Counted from the stretch's first letter, positions 1-6,946 are shown. The stretch: 12,071 nucleotides of DNA from an uncultured Eubacteriales bacterium (GCA_949747935.1 CATKHE010000176.1:1-12071), one strand, 5' to 3'. Numbers and translations are program-made. Notes: generated by a model from the sequence alone, not told the origin.

Positions 1-1
1 G

Positions 2-90
2 CGGTCGGCAGACCGTTTCACCGCGCCTTGAGGCGCGGCCAATATCACGCCCTTATAGGGCGAGTGCAGGCCACCCGTTTTACGGGTGGT
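2..90. repeat. Cluster of four consecutive hairpin-forming palindromes
   Basis: Four perfect short inverted repeats follow one another with 6-9 base linkers: 2-15 (stem CGGTC/GACCG), 22-39 (CCGCGCC/GGCGCGG, TTGA loop), 48-62 (CGCCC/GGGCG) and 72-90 (CCACCCG/CGGGTGG, TTTTA loop). The last can be lengthened by CAGG/CCTG with one bulged T. They lie just past the stop codon of the BI-1 gene. The last stem could help end that transcript, but no T-run follows it on either strand, so a classic terminator is not supported. The cluster may continue beyond the window edge. It could be an interspersed palindromic repeat, part of a structured RNA, or the remains of a small mobile element; I cannot decide. 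Confidence 0.6.
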
Positions 91-102
91 CCTGACTCTC
101 TC

Positions 103-819
103 TCAGTTCCGCTTGCTGCCCAAAAAGCGCAGCAGATACAGGAACAGATTGACAAAGTCCAGATACAGCTGGAGGGCGGAGAAGATAGAGGCCTTGGCCA
201 GCATCTCAGGGGAGGCCGCGTAGTAGTTGTAGAAGGCCTTGATCCGCTGAGTGTCATAGGCGGTGTAACCCAGGAAGGTGGCAATACCGATGAGGCAGAC
301 CACCCTGTCGAACATCTGTAAGCCGGGAATGAGCAGGGACAGCAGCGAAAAAACGATCAGGAAGATCAGCCCGGAGAGGAGGATGGTACGAAGCCCGGAC
401 AGATCCCGCTTGGTGATATAGCCATAAGCGGCCAGGGCGCCGAAATAGACGGCGGTGAGCAGGAAAATCATAATGAAGCTGGTCATCCGGAACACATACA
501 TATACACCGACAGTGTGATACCGAACAGGGCGGAGAACACCACAAACAGGGCAATAGCGGTGCCCACGGCCATTTTCTCAATACGACGGACCATGGTGAC
601 GGCAATAATCAGCGTAGCCACCAGCAGGATCATGTGCAGCGCCGGAATATCCCGATACATCACCCAGGTAATGTCGGTGATATAGCCAAATGTCGCCACG
701 CCGAATGTGACCAGCAGGCCCAGCATCATCCACAGGAAGGTCTTGGCGGTGTACTGGCCCAGGGTGTCCCCCGTGCTGGAGGCATAGCCCCGGTCAAACT
801 CATAAGGATCAAAGCTCAT
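103..819 (-). CDS. Bax inhibitor-1 / YetJ-family integral membrane protein
   Basis: A 238-residue protein with a short polar N-terminus followed by about seven hydrophobic membrane segments (roughly residues 28-48, 58-78, 85-107, 112-133, 145-165, 170-188 and 212-233), the layout of the BI-1/TMBIM family. Late-helix motifs contain two acidic residues, D189 in AYDTQRIK and D221 in LYLDFVNLF, which match the di-aspartyl pH/calcium sensor of Bacillus YetJ. Members are pH-dependent calcium leak channels or stress-related membrane proteins; the physiological role in anaerobes is unclear. The start is set by AAAGGAG 9 bases before the ATG. It has its own promoter in the 98-base gap after the LtaS-like gene, so it need not depend on read-through. 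The family call is firm; the function is inferred. Confidence 0.93.
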   Translation of the reverse strand: MSFDPYEFDRGYASSTGDTLGQYTAKTFLWMMLGLLVTFGVATFGYITDITWVMYRDIPALHMILLVATLIIAVTMVRRIEKMAVGTAIALFVVFSALFGITLSVYMYVFRMTSFIMIFLLTAVYFGALAAYGYITKRDLSGLRTILLSGLIFLIVFSLLSLLIPGLQMFDRVVCLIGIATFLGYTAYDTQRIKAFYNYYAASPEMLAKASIFSALQLYLDFVNLFLYLLRFLGSKRN

Positions 820-882
820 AAACAGACAACTCCTTTCAGGTTGGACAGCTTCTTTTCAGTCTGCCCGCTTGAGATTGGTTCT

Positions 883-911
883 ATTATAGCGCCGCCCGCA
901 GAAAAAATCAA
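883..911 (-). promoter_or_regulatory. Sigma-A-type promoter of the BI-1 gene
   Basis: On the minus strand, TTGATT (906-911) is separated by exactly 17 bases from a perfect TATAAT (883-888). Transcription would start near 876, leaving a leader of about 57 bases with a good ribosome site. Confidence 0.7.
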
Positions 912-917
912 CCGGTT

Positions 918-3101
918 TTACTGTCCAAAGGCGACGTCGTAAAAATTGTTCTCCACAATCATGGCAGTGCTGTCCAGCTTATAGCCCACCAGCTTCTTCA
1001 TGGCGGAGACGTAGCTGTCCTGTTCCTCGGCGGTCATGGACACTCCCTCCGCCGGGGTGAACTCGCCGGTAAAGCGGTTATAGAAGCCCCGGTCGGACTT
1101 CCAGCACCGGGAGGTGAAGATCACCAGTCCCTCGCTGTCTGAGAGGGCATCGCTGCCGTCCAGCATCCGGGAATCGTACTCCAGCCCCAGCAGGTTGGAG
1201 ACGGTGGGCAGAATGTCCACCTGCCCTACCACCTTATCCACAACTACTGGCTCCTCCATACTGGCCGACCACATAATCAGAGCGCTTTTATACACATCGA
1301 AGTTAATGTTGCCCTCCTTCAAATACTCCAGATCGTCGGAGCTGCCAAATTTCTGCCCGGCCAGTTCTTCCAGCGTGGCCACATCAAAGTAGGGGATGTG
1401 GTCAGGGGCGGCCACAATGAGGGTCTGGTCCAGCTTGCCCGCCTGCTCCAGCCGCTGAATCAGATACTCCAGCGCCCGGTCCACCTCGATGGCGGTGCCA
1501 ATATAGTTCTTGGTGGTGTCCGTGTAGGGCAGGGGGTCCAGAATATCCCTGTACTGCTTGGGGACCCGGTTGTTCGAATAGGGCATGTGGCCGCTGATGG
1601 TCAGGTAATAGACGTGGAAGGGGGTGTCGCTGTTGATATAATTGTCAATGCTGGCCTCGATGGCATACTTATCCCGCTGGGGCCAGAGCAGCTTGCCGCT
1701 CTCGCTGACCTCCAGATTTTCAAAATTGCTCAGCTTGCCCCACTGGGTGATCTGTTCGTCGCCCACATTGAACTGGTGCCAGTCGTAGCCCAAATTGGGG
1801 TGGGACTGGTCCCGGCCGTACATGTTGCTGTTGGCGTGGTAGCCCTGAACCAGATACCCCTCCCGGCCCAGCTGCCGGGCCAGGGTGAAGTGAGCGTCAA
1901 AGGTCTTTTTGTTTTGTCCGTCGGCGTCCTTAAAGCGCAGCTCGCCGGTGCGCGGCAGGGTGGCCGGGTTGCCGTTCTTGGGATACAGGCCCAGCAGGTT
2001 TTGACACTCGCCGCCGGAGGTGCTGGTGAAATGAAGGGGGGTATAGAAGTTGTTGAATACAAATCCCTCATGGGTTAGCTTGTAGAGGGTGGGGGTCAGC
2101 TCTTTGTCAATGGCATAGCCGGAAAAGCCCTCCAGCGTAAAGAAAATCACATTATAGTTCTCAAACATGCCGGTATACTCATTTTTCCTGGTAGGGGTGA
2201 TGCTGTTGAAATACTCGGCCAGCCACTTGATATCCTTGTTGGAGGCACTCTCCGCCAAGGCGGCCAGATCCACATTCATCACGTTGGGGGAGGTGTCAAC
2301 CACAGGGACAGGATCTCCGGTCTGTGAGCTGTCCCCGACGGAGGTGTCTGCGCTGGAGGAGCCACCCGGCGGAATCAGTCCGCCAATGCCGCTGAAATCG
2401 GCGTCCAGATCGTTTTTAGGCGGGAAAATCATGTGCTTCACATCCAGCCGAAGCATGTTCAACAGGCCCAGTTGCTCCACCTGGTCGTCCCCATTGCTGT
2501 TCATCCGATACAGCATCGCCGGGGTGATGTCCCCCTTCCAGGGCAGATGGATAACCCCCAGACCCACAATGTGGACCACCGCGCAGGCCCCCAGCACCAG
2601 TCCGGCAAAACGGATGTCCAGCCGCTCGAAGCCCAGCAGCTGGGTACCGAACACGCACAGCAGGATGGCGGGCAGGAGGAACACCAGAATAATGGGAATT
2701 TTTGACAGAACGGTGGACACAATCACATCGGCATAGTCGCTGAGCTTGTTGCCAGCCGCCGTTTTCAGCATGCTGGGACCGTAGTAGGACTGGAGGATGA
2801 TCTTGGCAATCACCTCCACCACAAAAATGAGAGAGAGACCTACCGCCAGAATCTTCGCAATCAGGCTGTTGAACAGCCGCCGCCAGGGCAGAGCCAGTGC
2901 AGAAAGAAAAAATCCACCTGCAATCCCGAACACCAGATAAACTGGAGCGTATGCCAGGTTGGTTTTCATGTAGATATGGAATACCAGCTCCAGATACAGC
3001 AGCAGCGCCGGGAACAGCAGCACCCGGGCCATGGTCTGCGCCAGCACAGCATCTCCGCTCCGGCTGGAACGCCTGCCCGTTCGCCTTCCGTTATACGCCA
3101 T
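918..3101 (-). CDS. LTA synthase-like sulfatase-fold phosphoglycerol transferase
   Basis: A 727-residue membrane enzyme of the LtaS/alkaline phosphatase superfamily. About five N-terminal membrane helices (roughly 25-45, 50-72, 82-103, 133-156, 165-187) are followed by a Ser/Gly/Pro/Asp-rich linker (about 235-275) and an extracytoplasmic catalytic domain from about residue 315. Visible active-site signatures are FFTLEGF (E324, metal), STSGGE with T361 at the position of the nucleophilic Thr, YHANSNMYGRD (H422) and AAPDH (D567-H568, metal). Family members polymerise glycerol phosphate from phosphatidylglycerol into lipoteichoic acid or related envelope polymers. I chose the start at 3101 because GGGAGG lies 9 bases upstream; an in-frame ATG at 3128 has only a weak site. 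The exact polymer cannot be told from sequence. Confidence 0.9.
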   Translation of the reverse strand: MAYNGRRTGRRSSRSGDAVLAQTMARVLLFPALLLYLELVFHIYMKTNLAYAPVYLVFGIAGGFFLSALALPWRRLFNSLIAKILAVGLSLIFVVEVIAKIILQSYYGPSMLKTAAGNKLSDYADVIVSTVLSKIPIILVFLLPAILLCVFGTQLLGFERLDIRFAGLVLGACAVVHIVGLGVIHLPWKGDITPAMLYRMNSNGDDQVEQLGLLNMLRLDVKHMIFPPKNDLDADFSGIGGLIPPGGSSSADTSVGDSSQTGDPVPVVDTSPNVMNVDLAALAESASNKDIKWLAEYFNSITPTRKNEYTGMFENYNVIFFTLEGFSGYAIDKELTPTLYKLTHEGFVFNNFYTPLHFTSTSGGECQNLLGLYPKNGNPATLPRTGELRFKDADGQNKKTFDAHFTLARQLGREGYLVQGYHANSNMYGRDQSHPNLGYDWHQFNVGDEQITQWGKLSNFENLEVSESGKLLWPQRDKYAIEASIDNYINSDTPFHVYYLTISGHMPYSNNRVPKQYRDILDPLPYTDTTKNYIGTAIEVDRALEYLIQRLEQAGKLDQTLIVAAPDHIPYFDVATLEELAGQKFGSSDDLEYLKEGNINFDVYKSALIMWSASMEEPVVVDKVVGQVDILPTVSNLLGLEYDSRMLDGSDALSDSEGLVIFTSRCWKSDRGFYNRFTGEFTPAEGVSMTAEEQDSYVSAMKKLVGYKLDSTAMIVENNFYDVAFGQ

Positions 3102-3241
3102 TGGAATCAACCTCCCAATCAGTACCATGTTTTACCTATTTACTTTACTCACTTATATAATGCCGCAGTCAAGGGATATTTCTTTAACATTTTATAAAAT
3201 TTCTGTTCTGTGCTCTTTTGCGCACTTCTTCGCATTTGCCC

Positions 3242-3270
3242 TTGCAAAGCCTGTCATATTTTATTATAAT
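3242..3270 (+). promoter_or_regulatory. Plus-strand promoter facing into the inverted-repeat segment
   Basis: TTGCAA (3242-3247) and a perfect TATAAT (3265-3270) are spaced by 17 bases. No plus-strand gene follows before the antisense of glnA, so any product would be non-coding. AT-rich chance matches are possible. Confidence 0.4.
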
Positions 3271-3276
3271 GCCAAC

Positions 3277-3370
3277 AAAAATGCGGCAGCTTTATGGGGA
3301 TTACCAGCACCCGCAAGCCTGCATAGGTGAATCGCACTCACCCACACAATGGCAAAAGGCCGCGCCGCAT
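3277..3370 (-). ncRNA. Candidate small structured RNA between glnA and the LtaS-like gene
   Basis: A roughly 94-base segment is closed by AATGCGGC/GCCGCATT (3364-3371 with 3280-3287). On the minus strand the 3' arm runs straight into a five-T tract (3277-3281), as at an intrinsic terminator. A promoter (TTGTGA, 18 bases, TATAAT) sits directly upstream, placing transcription start at about 3370, the base of the stem. Inside is a smaller hairpin with stem GGTGA/TCACC. No coding potential stands out and I recognise no known RNA family, such as SRP RNA or a common riboswitch. It could be a trans-acting small RNA, or a leader element for the LtaS-like gene, which lies about 175 bases downstream in the same direction. 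This is structure-based inference. Confidence 0.3.
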
Positions 3371-3375
3371 TGGTT

Positions 3376-3405
3376 ATTATACAACAGGCCGCCCTTCCGT
3401 CACAA
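3376..3405 (-). promoter_or_regulatory. Minus-strand promoter of the candidate small RNA
   Basis: On the minus strand, TTGTGA (3400-3405) is followed after 18 bases by a perfect TATAAT (3376-3381). It could drive the structured segment and, by read-through, the LtaS-like gene. Confidence 0.5.
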
Positions 3406-3430
3406 ATAAGGGGAACTTTCCCAATTAAAC

Positions 3431-3470
3431 AAAGCCAACCTGTCACATTTTGCTGTGACAAGTCGGCTTT
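3431..3470 (-). terminator. Intrinsic terminator of the glnA transcript
   Basis: A 17-bp stem (3454-3470 pairing with 3431-3447) with a 6-base loop. Read on the minus strand the two imperfect positions become G-U wobbles, while on the plus strand they are A-C mismatches; this assigns it to minus-strand transcripts. It is flanked by A-rich and GTTT-rich sequence and lies about 140 bases past the glnA stop. Confidence 0.65.
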
Positions 3471-3609
3471 TGTATGCTGATTTGCCTTAATACAGAATTT
3501 TTCTCATAGTCTTCCCAATGCCGCTGCTCTCACTGCTGATCTGTTGGTGACGTGGGTACGGCAAGGTCAAGAGGCGCTTCCATTCTGTCCAAAGTATACT
3601 CAAAACAGA

Positions 3610-5034
3610 CTACAGATTAAAATACCGCTCATACTCGGCGGGGTGAGGAATCGCGGAAATCTGGCCGCATTCCTTGCGCTTGGCTGCGATAAAATTGGTG
3701 AGCAGCCCTTCCGGGAAGACCCCGCCGGCCGTGAGGTAGTCGTGGTCGGCCTCCAGGGCGTCCAACGCTGCCTCCAAGGACGTGGGCAGCCCTTGAAGAT
3801 TGGCCTTCTCCTCGTCAGACAGGGTATAGAGGTTAAAATCATAGGGCCCCCAGCCATTTTCTTTCGGGTCAATCTGATTTTTAACGCCGTCCAAGCCGGC
3901 CATCAGAATCGCCGCGTAGCACAGATAGGGGTTGCAGGTCCCGTCGGGCGTGCGGAGCTCAAAGCGGCGCAGATTGGGCGTTTTGGCGTAGGCGGGGATA
4001 CGGATCACCGCACTGCGGTTGGAGGTGGCATAGCCCACCGTGACGGGCGCCTCATAGCCCGGAACCAGGCGTTTGAAGGAATTGGTGCTGGGATTGGTGA
4101 TGGCACACAGCGAGGCAATATGCTTGAGCAGCCCACCCATGAAATAATGGGCAGTCCGGCTCAGGTGGGAGTAGCCCTCATCGTCGGAAAACACGGGCTG
4201 GCCGTCCTTCATCAGCAACACGTGGACATGCATGCTGCTGCCCGCCTCGCCATAGATGGGTTTAGGCATGAAGGTGGCTGTCATGCCATATTTCATGGCG
4301 GTGTTGTGAATGATATATTTCATCATCATGGCGTTGTCCGCCATCTTGGACATCTGGCCCAGCTTGGGTTCAATTTCAAACTGCCCGGACGCACCCACTT
4401 CGGGATGGTGATATTTGATGGCGATCCCCATCTTCTCCATCTCCAAGCACATCTCACTGCGGCACTCGTAGGTTTTGTCAAAGGGCTTGGCCACATGGTA
4501 ACCCTTCTGGTAAGGGACCACACAGCCCATTCCCTCGTTGGCGCTGTTCCAATAGGACTGCTTGACGTCCAGCGTCATACCTGTACGGTTGGGCTGAACC
4601 TCCCAGCCCGCCTGGTCAAAGAGATAAAACTCAAACTCGGGCAGAACCAGCATCGTGTCGGCAATGCCGGAATCCCGCATATACTTTTCGGCAGCCAGGA
4701 CAATATTTCTGGGGTACTGGTCCAGAGGATGGTTGTCGGGATAGCCGATCACCATGGCGTTGCCCGTCATTGACAGGGTAGGAACAGCGCAGAAGGGATC
4801 CGTTACCGCAGTGTCAGGGTCGGGGATAAAGACCATGTCGCTTTTTTCCACCACGGCATACCCATAATTGGAGGCGTCGAAACCAATTCCGCTGACCATC
4901 GTCTCCTCTGAAAAATTCTGGGCGGGGATGGTCACATGACGGAATTGCCCGTTGATATCCACCATTTTGAAATCCACCATCTGGATTCCCTGCTCCCGGA
5001 TCATTGCCATAATTTCCTGGGCGGTCTTTGCCAT
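3610..5034 (-). CDS. glnA: Type I glutamine synthetase
   Basis: A 474-residue enzyme making glutamine from glutamate, ammonia and ATP; length and end (PHPAEYERYFNL) fit the GSI family. Signatures visible in order are LPEFEFYLFD (132-140, metal-ligand glutamates), HHPEVGASGQFEIE (209-222), ATFMPKP (253-259), GEAGSSMHVH (262-271, H269), KRLVPGYEAP (321-330, R322 and E328) and RRFELRTPD (356-364, R361). The glutamate-flap motif reads EAGSSMH rather than the textbook DNGSGMH; similar EAG forms probably exist in clostridial enzymes, so I still call it a true synthetase. The start at 5034 is fixed by GAGGAGG 8 bases upstream. It lies 37 bases after the racemase-like gene on the same strand with no hairpin between, so it is probably co-transcribed and could capture ammonia freed by the divergent hydrolases. 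Confidence 0.93.
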   Translation of the reverse strand: MAKTAQEIMAMIREQGIQMVDFKMVDINGQFRHVTIPAQNFSEETMVSGIGFDASNYGYAVVEKSDMVFIPDPDTAVTDPFCAVPTLSMTGNAMVIGYPDNHPLDQYPRNIVLAAEKYMRDSGIADTMLVLPEFEFYLFDQAGWEVQPNRTGMTLDVKQSYWNSANEGMGCVVPYQKGYHVAKPFDKTYECRSEMCLEMEKMGIAIKYHHPEVGASGQFEIEPKLGQMSKMADNAMMMKYIIHNTAMKYGMTATFMPKPIYGEAGSSMHVHVLLMKDGQPVFSDDEGYSHLSRTAHYFMGGLLKHIASLCAITNPSTNSFKRLVPGYEAPVTVGYATSNRSAVIRIPAYAKTPNLRRFELRTPDGTCNPYLCYAAILMAGLDGVKNQIDPKENGWGPYDFNLYTLSDEEKANLQGLPTSLEAALDALEADHDYLTAGGVFPEGLLTNFIAAKRKECGQISAIPHPAEYERYFNL

Positions 5035-5071
5035 AACAGTTTCCTCCTCGTTTTTTAGTGAATCCCGTTCC

Positions 5072-5782
5072 TCAGGGCAGCGCTTTGATATAGTCAATCA
5101 CACATTGATTACTGGTAATGACAGGGCGTCCTACGCATCCCTCCAGTTCCTTTTGAACCTCCGCGGCGCGCAGGTTGGTGCAGGAGAAAAAGCACAGATC
5201 AGCCTCCTTGGGAACGCACTCCCGTTGAGACCGGGCCCAGCCGCAGATATCCGCCGGATCAAGGGCCGCGATATCATTGTCACAGGACAGGCCCATTCCA
5301 GCGATAAAAGAAACCTTCACACCAAATCGCTCCAGCGTCTCTCTGAAAAAGACATTCACCGCCTCTGTATAGGGGGTCAGCACCTCGACGGACCGGGCCC
5401 CGCGCCTGTCGATTTCCTTCAGAACCGCCCCCAGCGCGGTGATGGAGGGGCAGCTCAGCTCCCGCCTCATCTGCCGTTCAATGGCCAGCATCCCCTCTCG
5501 TCCGTTGGCCGCCGAGGCCGAGGTGCAGCCGAAGACGGCGCACCCATAGGGCGCCACGCCTTTCAGATAGCGCAGCGCCGCGGGCAGCTCCTCCGCCACC
5601 ATTCTCCGCTCTGCCTCCTCGCCCACGTCGTCCAGCCACATCCGCTGGACGTGGATGACGTGGCCAGGCAGCATGCGCGCGCAGTCCATCTCGGCAGTCA
5701 CATCCGTGTGGGGCAGCAGGTACGCCACATGCCTCAGGTTTTCCACAGGCCTCACCACCGATTTGATAATTTCAAATACCAT
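5072..5782 (-). CDS. Asp/Glu racemase superfamily protein (maleate isomerase/arylmalonate decarboxylase branch)
   Basis: A protein of up to 236 residues with the two half-domains of the cofactor-free Asp/Glu/hydantoin racemase fold. Both catalytic cysteines are present: C86 in FGCTSAS and C201 in FSCTNLRA. LTPYTEAVN (135-143) and ITSNQCVIDY (222-231) resemble maleate cis-trans isomerase, arylmalonate decarboxylase and EutA-like proteins. Two cysteines favour racemase or isomerase chemistry over the single-cysteine decarboxylases. The start is uncertain: the ATG at 5782 has no ribosome site and would lie about 5 bases from the predicted transcription start, whereas GTG at 5746 follows GGTGAGG (3-base gap) and gives a typical N-terminus. 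The operator-like palindrome 5762-5776 would then be in the leader. The substrate is unknown; shared operators link it to the divergent hydrolase operon. Confidence 0.85.
   Translation of the reverse strand: MVFEIIKSVVRPVENLRHVAYLLPHTDVTAEMDCARMLPGHVIHVQRMWLDDVGEEAERRMVAEELPAALRYLKGVAPYGCAVFGCTSASAANGREGMLAIERQMRRELSCPSITALGAVLKEIDRRGARSVEVLTPYTEAVNVFFRETLERFGVKVSFIAGMGLSCDNDIAALDPADICGWARSQRECVPKEADLCFFSCTNLRAAEVQKELEGCVGRPVITSNQCVIDYIKALP
5762..5776. promoter_or_regulatory. Operator-like palindrome at the racemase gene start
   Basis: TTTGAAATTATCAAA on the minus strand differs by one base from the perfect palindrome at 6836-6850. It lies at about +11 to +25 from the predicted racemase promoter start, the same place as the site downstream of the transporter promoter, consistent with repression by the neighbouring IclR protein. 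Confidence 0.6.
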
Positions 5783-5799
5783 TTGATATTATTATCATA
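5782..5799. promoter_or_regulatory. Wider-spaced inverted repeat over the racemase -10 region
   Basis: Half-sites TATGATA and TATCAAA, the same halves as the site at 6915-6929, are here separated by four bases instead of one. The repeat overlaps the predicted -10 element and its centre is about two helical turns from the palindrome at 5762-5776. It could be a weaker second operator or chance similarity in AT-rich sequence. Confidence 0.35.
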
Positions 5800-5823
5800 G
5801 CAAAAGGGGACAGTCCATTTCAA
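5794..5823 (-). promoter_or_regulatory. Promoter of the racemase-glnA transcript
   Basis: On the minus strand TTGAAA (5818-5823), an 18-base spacer and TATGAT (5794-5799) lie in the 95-base gap after the IclR gene. Predicted transcription start is near 5787. Confidence 0.6.
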
Positions 5824-5877
5824 GTGTAGAATTTTATGAAGAATCACCTCTGTATTTGGGCAATATACACAATCTAA

Positions 5878-6651
5878 TCAGCTAAAAAGCTTCTGTGTCA
5901 GATCAAAAGAGAGCGCCTTCAGGTCGGTGACAATATCCTTTTTCTGCGCGCTCAGGCGGAACGCCATCCCCGCCGCGCTGACGGTGGCAAAGAGCTGTCC
6001 CGACTTGTTATAGACTGGTACAGACAGAGCGTAAACGCCCAGGCCCAGCTCCTCGTCCTCCACTCCATACCCCTGGCGGCGCACCGCCTCAAGCTCCTCC
6101 TCCAGCTGCTGGAGGGAAGTAATGGTCTTCTCGGTGCGGGGAATCAGCCGGTTGACCTGGAGATACTGCTGCAGCTCGCTCTCACTCATGCTGGCCAGCA
6201 GCACCTTCCCCGACGCGGAGCAGTACAGCGGCTGAACATAAGCGGCATAAGTGGTAATGGCGTAGGCCTCACTTTTGGGCCGGATGCGGTTTACCAGCAG
6301 AAGCTCCCCCAGCTCCAGCATGAACAGGCAGCAGCTGGCTCCATGCTGGTTGGCGATATAGTTCATCCCCTCCAGCGCCGCCTCCTTCAGCAGATTGCGG
6401 ATCGAGGCGTCCATCGGGCCGAACCTGCGGGCGAAGTACCCGCCCAGCATATAGCGTCCACTGGAATTCTGCCGGACAAAATCATTTTGATACAGCGTGT
6501 TTAAAATTCCGTGGACGGTGCTCTTGTTCAAGTCCAAGGCCGCACTGATTTGCCCTAACGTGAGCTCAGTGCTGATGTCCTCAAAGCAGTTGATAATGTC
6601 GATGGCGCGCTGAACCGACTGAATGGTCCGCCCTGTCTTCTGCGGCTGCAT
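5878..6651 (-). CDS. IclR-family transcriptional regulator
   Basis: A 257-residue regulator. An N-terminal winged helix-turn-helix (about 8-75) includes SVQRAIDIINCF, LTLGQISAALDLNKSTVHGI and the wing RYMLGG. The C-terminal effector-binding domain (about 85-255) shows PLYCSASGKVLLA (141-153) and GYGVEDEELGLGVYALSVPV (194-213). IclR proteins bind short palindromes as dimers or tetramers and usually control an adjacent catabolic operon, responding to a pathway metabolite. The start has GAGGAAGGGG upstream. It sits between the racemase-glnA pair and the divergent transporter-hydrolase operon, and the 15-bp palindromes beside both promoters are its obvious candidate targets. The ligand is unknown. 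The family call is firm; the regulon is inferred. Confidence 0.93.
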   Translation of the reverse strand: MQPQKTGRTIQSVQRAIDIINCFEDISTELTLGQISAALDLNKSTVHGILNTLYQNDFVRQNSSGRYMLGGYFARRFGPMDASIRNLLKEAALEGMNYIANQHGASCCLFMLELGELLLVNRIRPKSEAYAITTYAAYVQPLYCSASGKVLLASMSESELQQYLQVNRLIPRTEKTITSLQQLEEELEAVRRQGYGVEDEELGLGVYALSVPVYNKSGQLFATVSAAGMAFRLSAQKKDIVTDLKALSFDLTQKLFS

Positions 6652-6677
6652 AACCGTGCCCCTTCCTCTTTTTTGTG

Positions 6678-6720
6678 CAGAGATTCAGAGCCTGCCCCCT
6701 CAATAATCCCTGAATCTCTG
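6678..6720 (-). other. Hairpin in the leader of the IclR gene
   Basis: A perfect 11-bp inverted repeat, CAGAGATTCAG (6678-6688) and CTGAATCTCTG (6710-6720), has a 21-base loop. On the minus strand it ends a few bases before the ribosome site of the regulator gene. No T-run follows, so it is not a clear terminator. It could modulate translation or mRNA stability of the regulator. Confidence 0.45.
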
Positions 6721-6785
6721 TCAGCATTTCTTTTCGTGGTTCGATTGTATCACGAAACGGCGGCCAGAACCAGATGTTTTTAAAA

Positions 6786-6814
6786 TATTTGCGGAACAGC
6801 GTACCGCTTGTCAA
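6786..6814 (-). promoter_or_regulatory. Possible promoter of the IclR gene
   Basis: A perfect TTGACA (6809-6814, minus strand) is followed by only weak -10 candidates in AT-rich sequence (around 6786-6791). Transcription from here would give a leader containing the 6678-6720 hairpin. Confidence 0.35.
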
Positions 6815-6835
6815 ATCAGAGAGAACGACAAAAAA

Positions 6836-6850
6836 TTTGATATTATCAAA
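6836..6850. promoter_or_regulatory. Perfect 15-bp palindrome, probable IclR operator
   Basis: TTTGATA-T-TATCAAA is a perfect 7-1-7 palindrome in the divergent intergenic region, upstream of the transporter -35 and upstream of the regulator's possible -35. Two near copies occur at 6915-6929 and 5762-5776. Size and symmetry fit IclR-family operators. Confidence 0.65.
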
Positions 6851-6866
6851 ATTTTATTGTATGCTA

Positions 6867-6895
6867 TTGACAATAACAAATTACTCATGTAGTAT
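6867..6895 (+). promoter_or_regulatory. Promoter of the transporter-hydrolase operon
   Basis: A perfect TTGACA (6867-6872), a 17-base spacer and TAGTAT (6890-6895) place transcription start near 6902. The two operator-like palindromes bracket it, one about 50 bases upstream and one at about +13 to +27. Confidence 0.55.
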
Positions 6896-6914
6896 GTGAC
6901 ATAAGCATATTATA

Positions 6915-6929
6915 TATGATATTATCAAA
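6915..6929. promoter_or_regulatory. Second IclR operator-like palindrome
   Basis: TATGATATTATCAAA matches the 6836-6850 palindrome at 14 of 15 positions and lies just downstream of the predicted transporter transcription start, where a bound repressor would block transcription. Confidence 0.6.
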
Positions 6930-6936
6930 CGAACTT

Positions 6937-6946
6937 GGGAGGTGAT
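6937..6946 (+). other. Orphan strong Shine-Dalgarno sequence in the transporter leader
   Basis: GGGAGGTGAT closely matches the sequence complementary to the 16S rRNA 3' end, but no ATG, GTG or TTG stands 5-10 bases downstream. The working ribosome site of the transporter, AGAGGAG, is about 45 bases further on. It may be a standby site or a relic of a lost leader ORF. Confidence 0.4.

Noticed and set aside
3264..3461. A 65-codon minus-strand frame in the intergenic region
   Set aside because: It lacks a ribosome site, runs through the terminator hairpin and the inverted-repeat segment, and has no recognisable protein features.
3544..4773. A 409-codon plus-strand frame opposite glnA
   Set aside because: Fully antisense to glutamine synthetase, with no domain and no convincing ribosome site.
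6581..6814. A 77-codon minus-strand frame overlapping the IclR start
   Set aside because: Out of frame with the regulator, covers the promoter and leader hairpin, and lacks a ribosome site.
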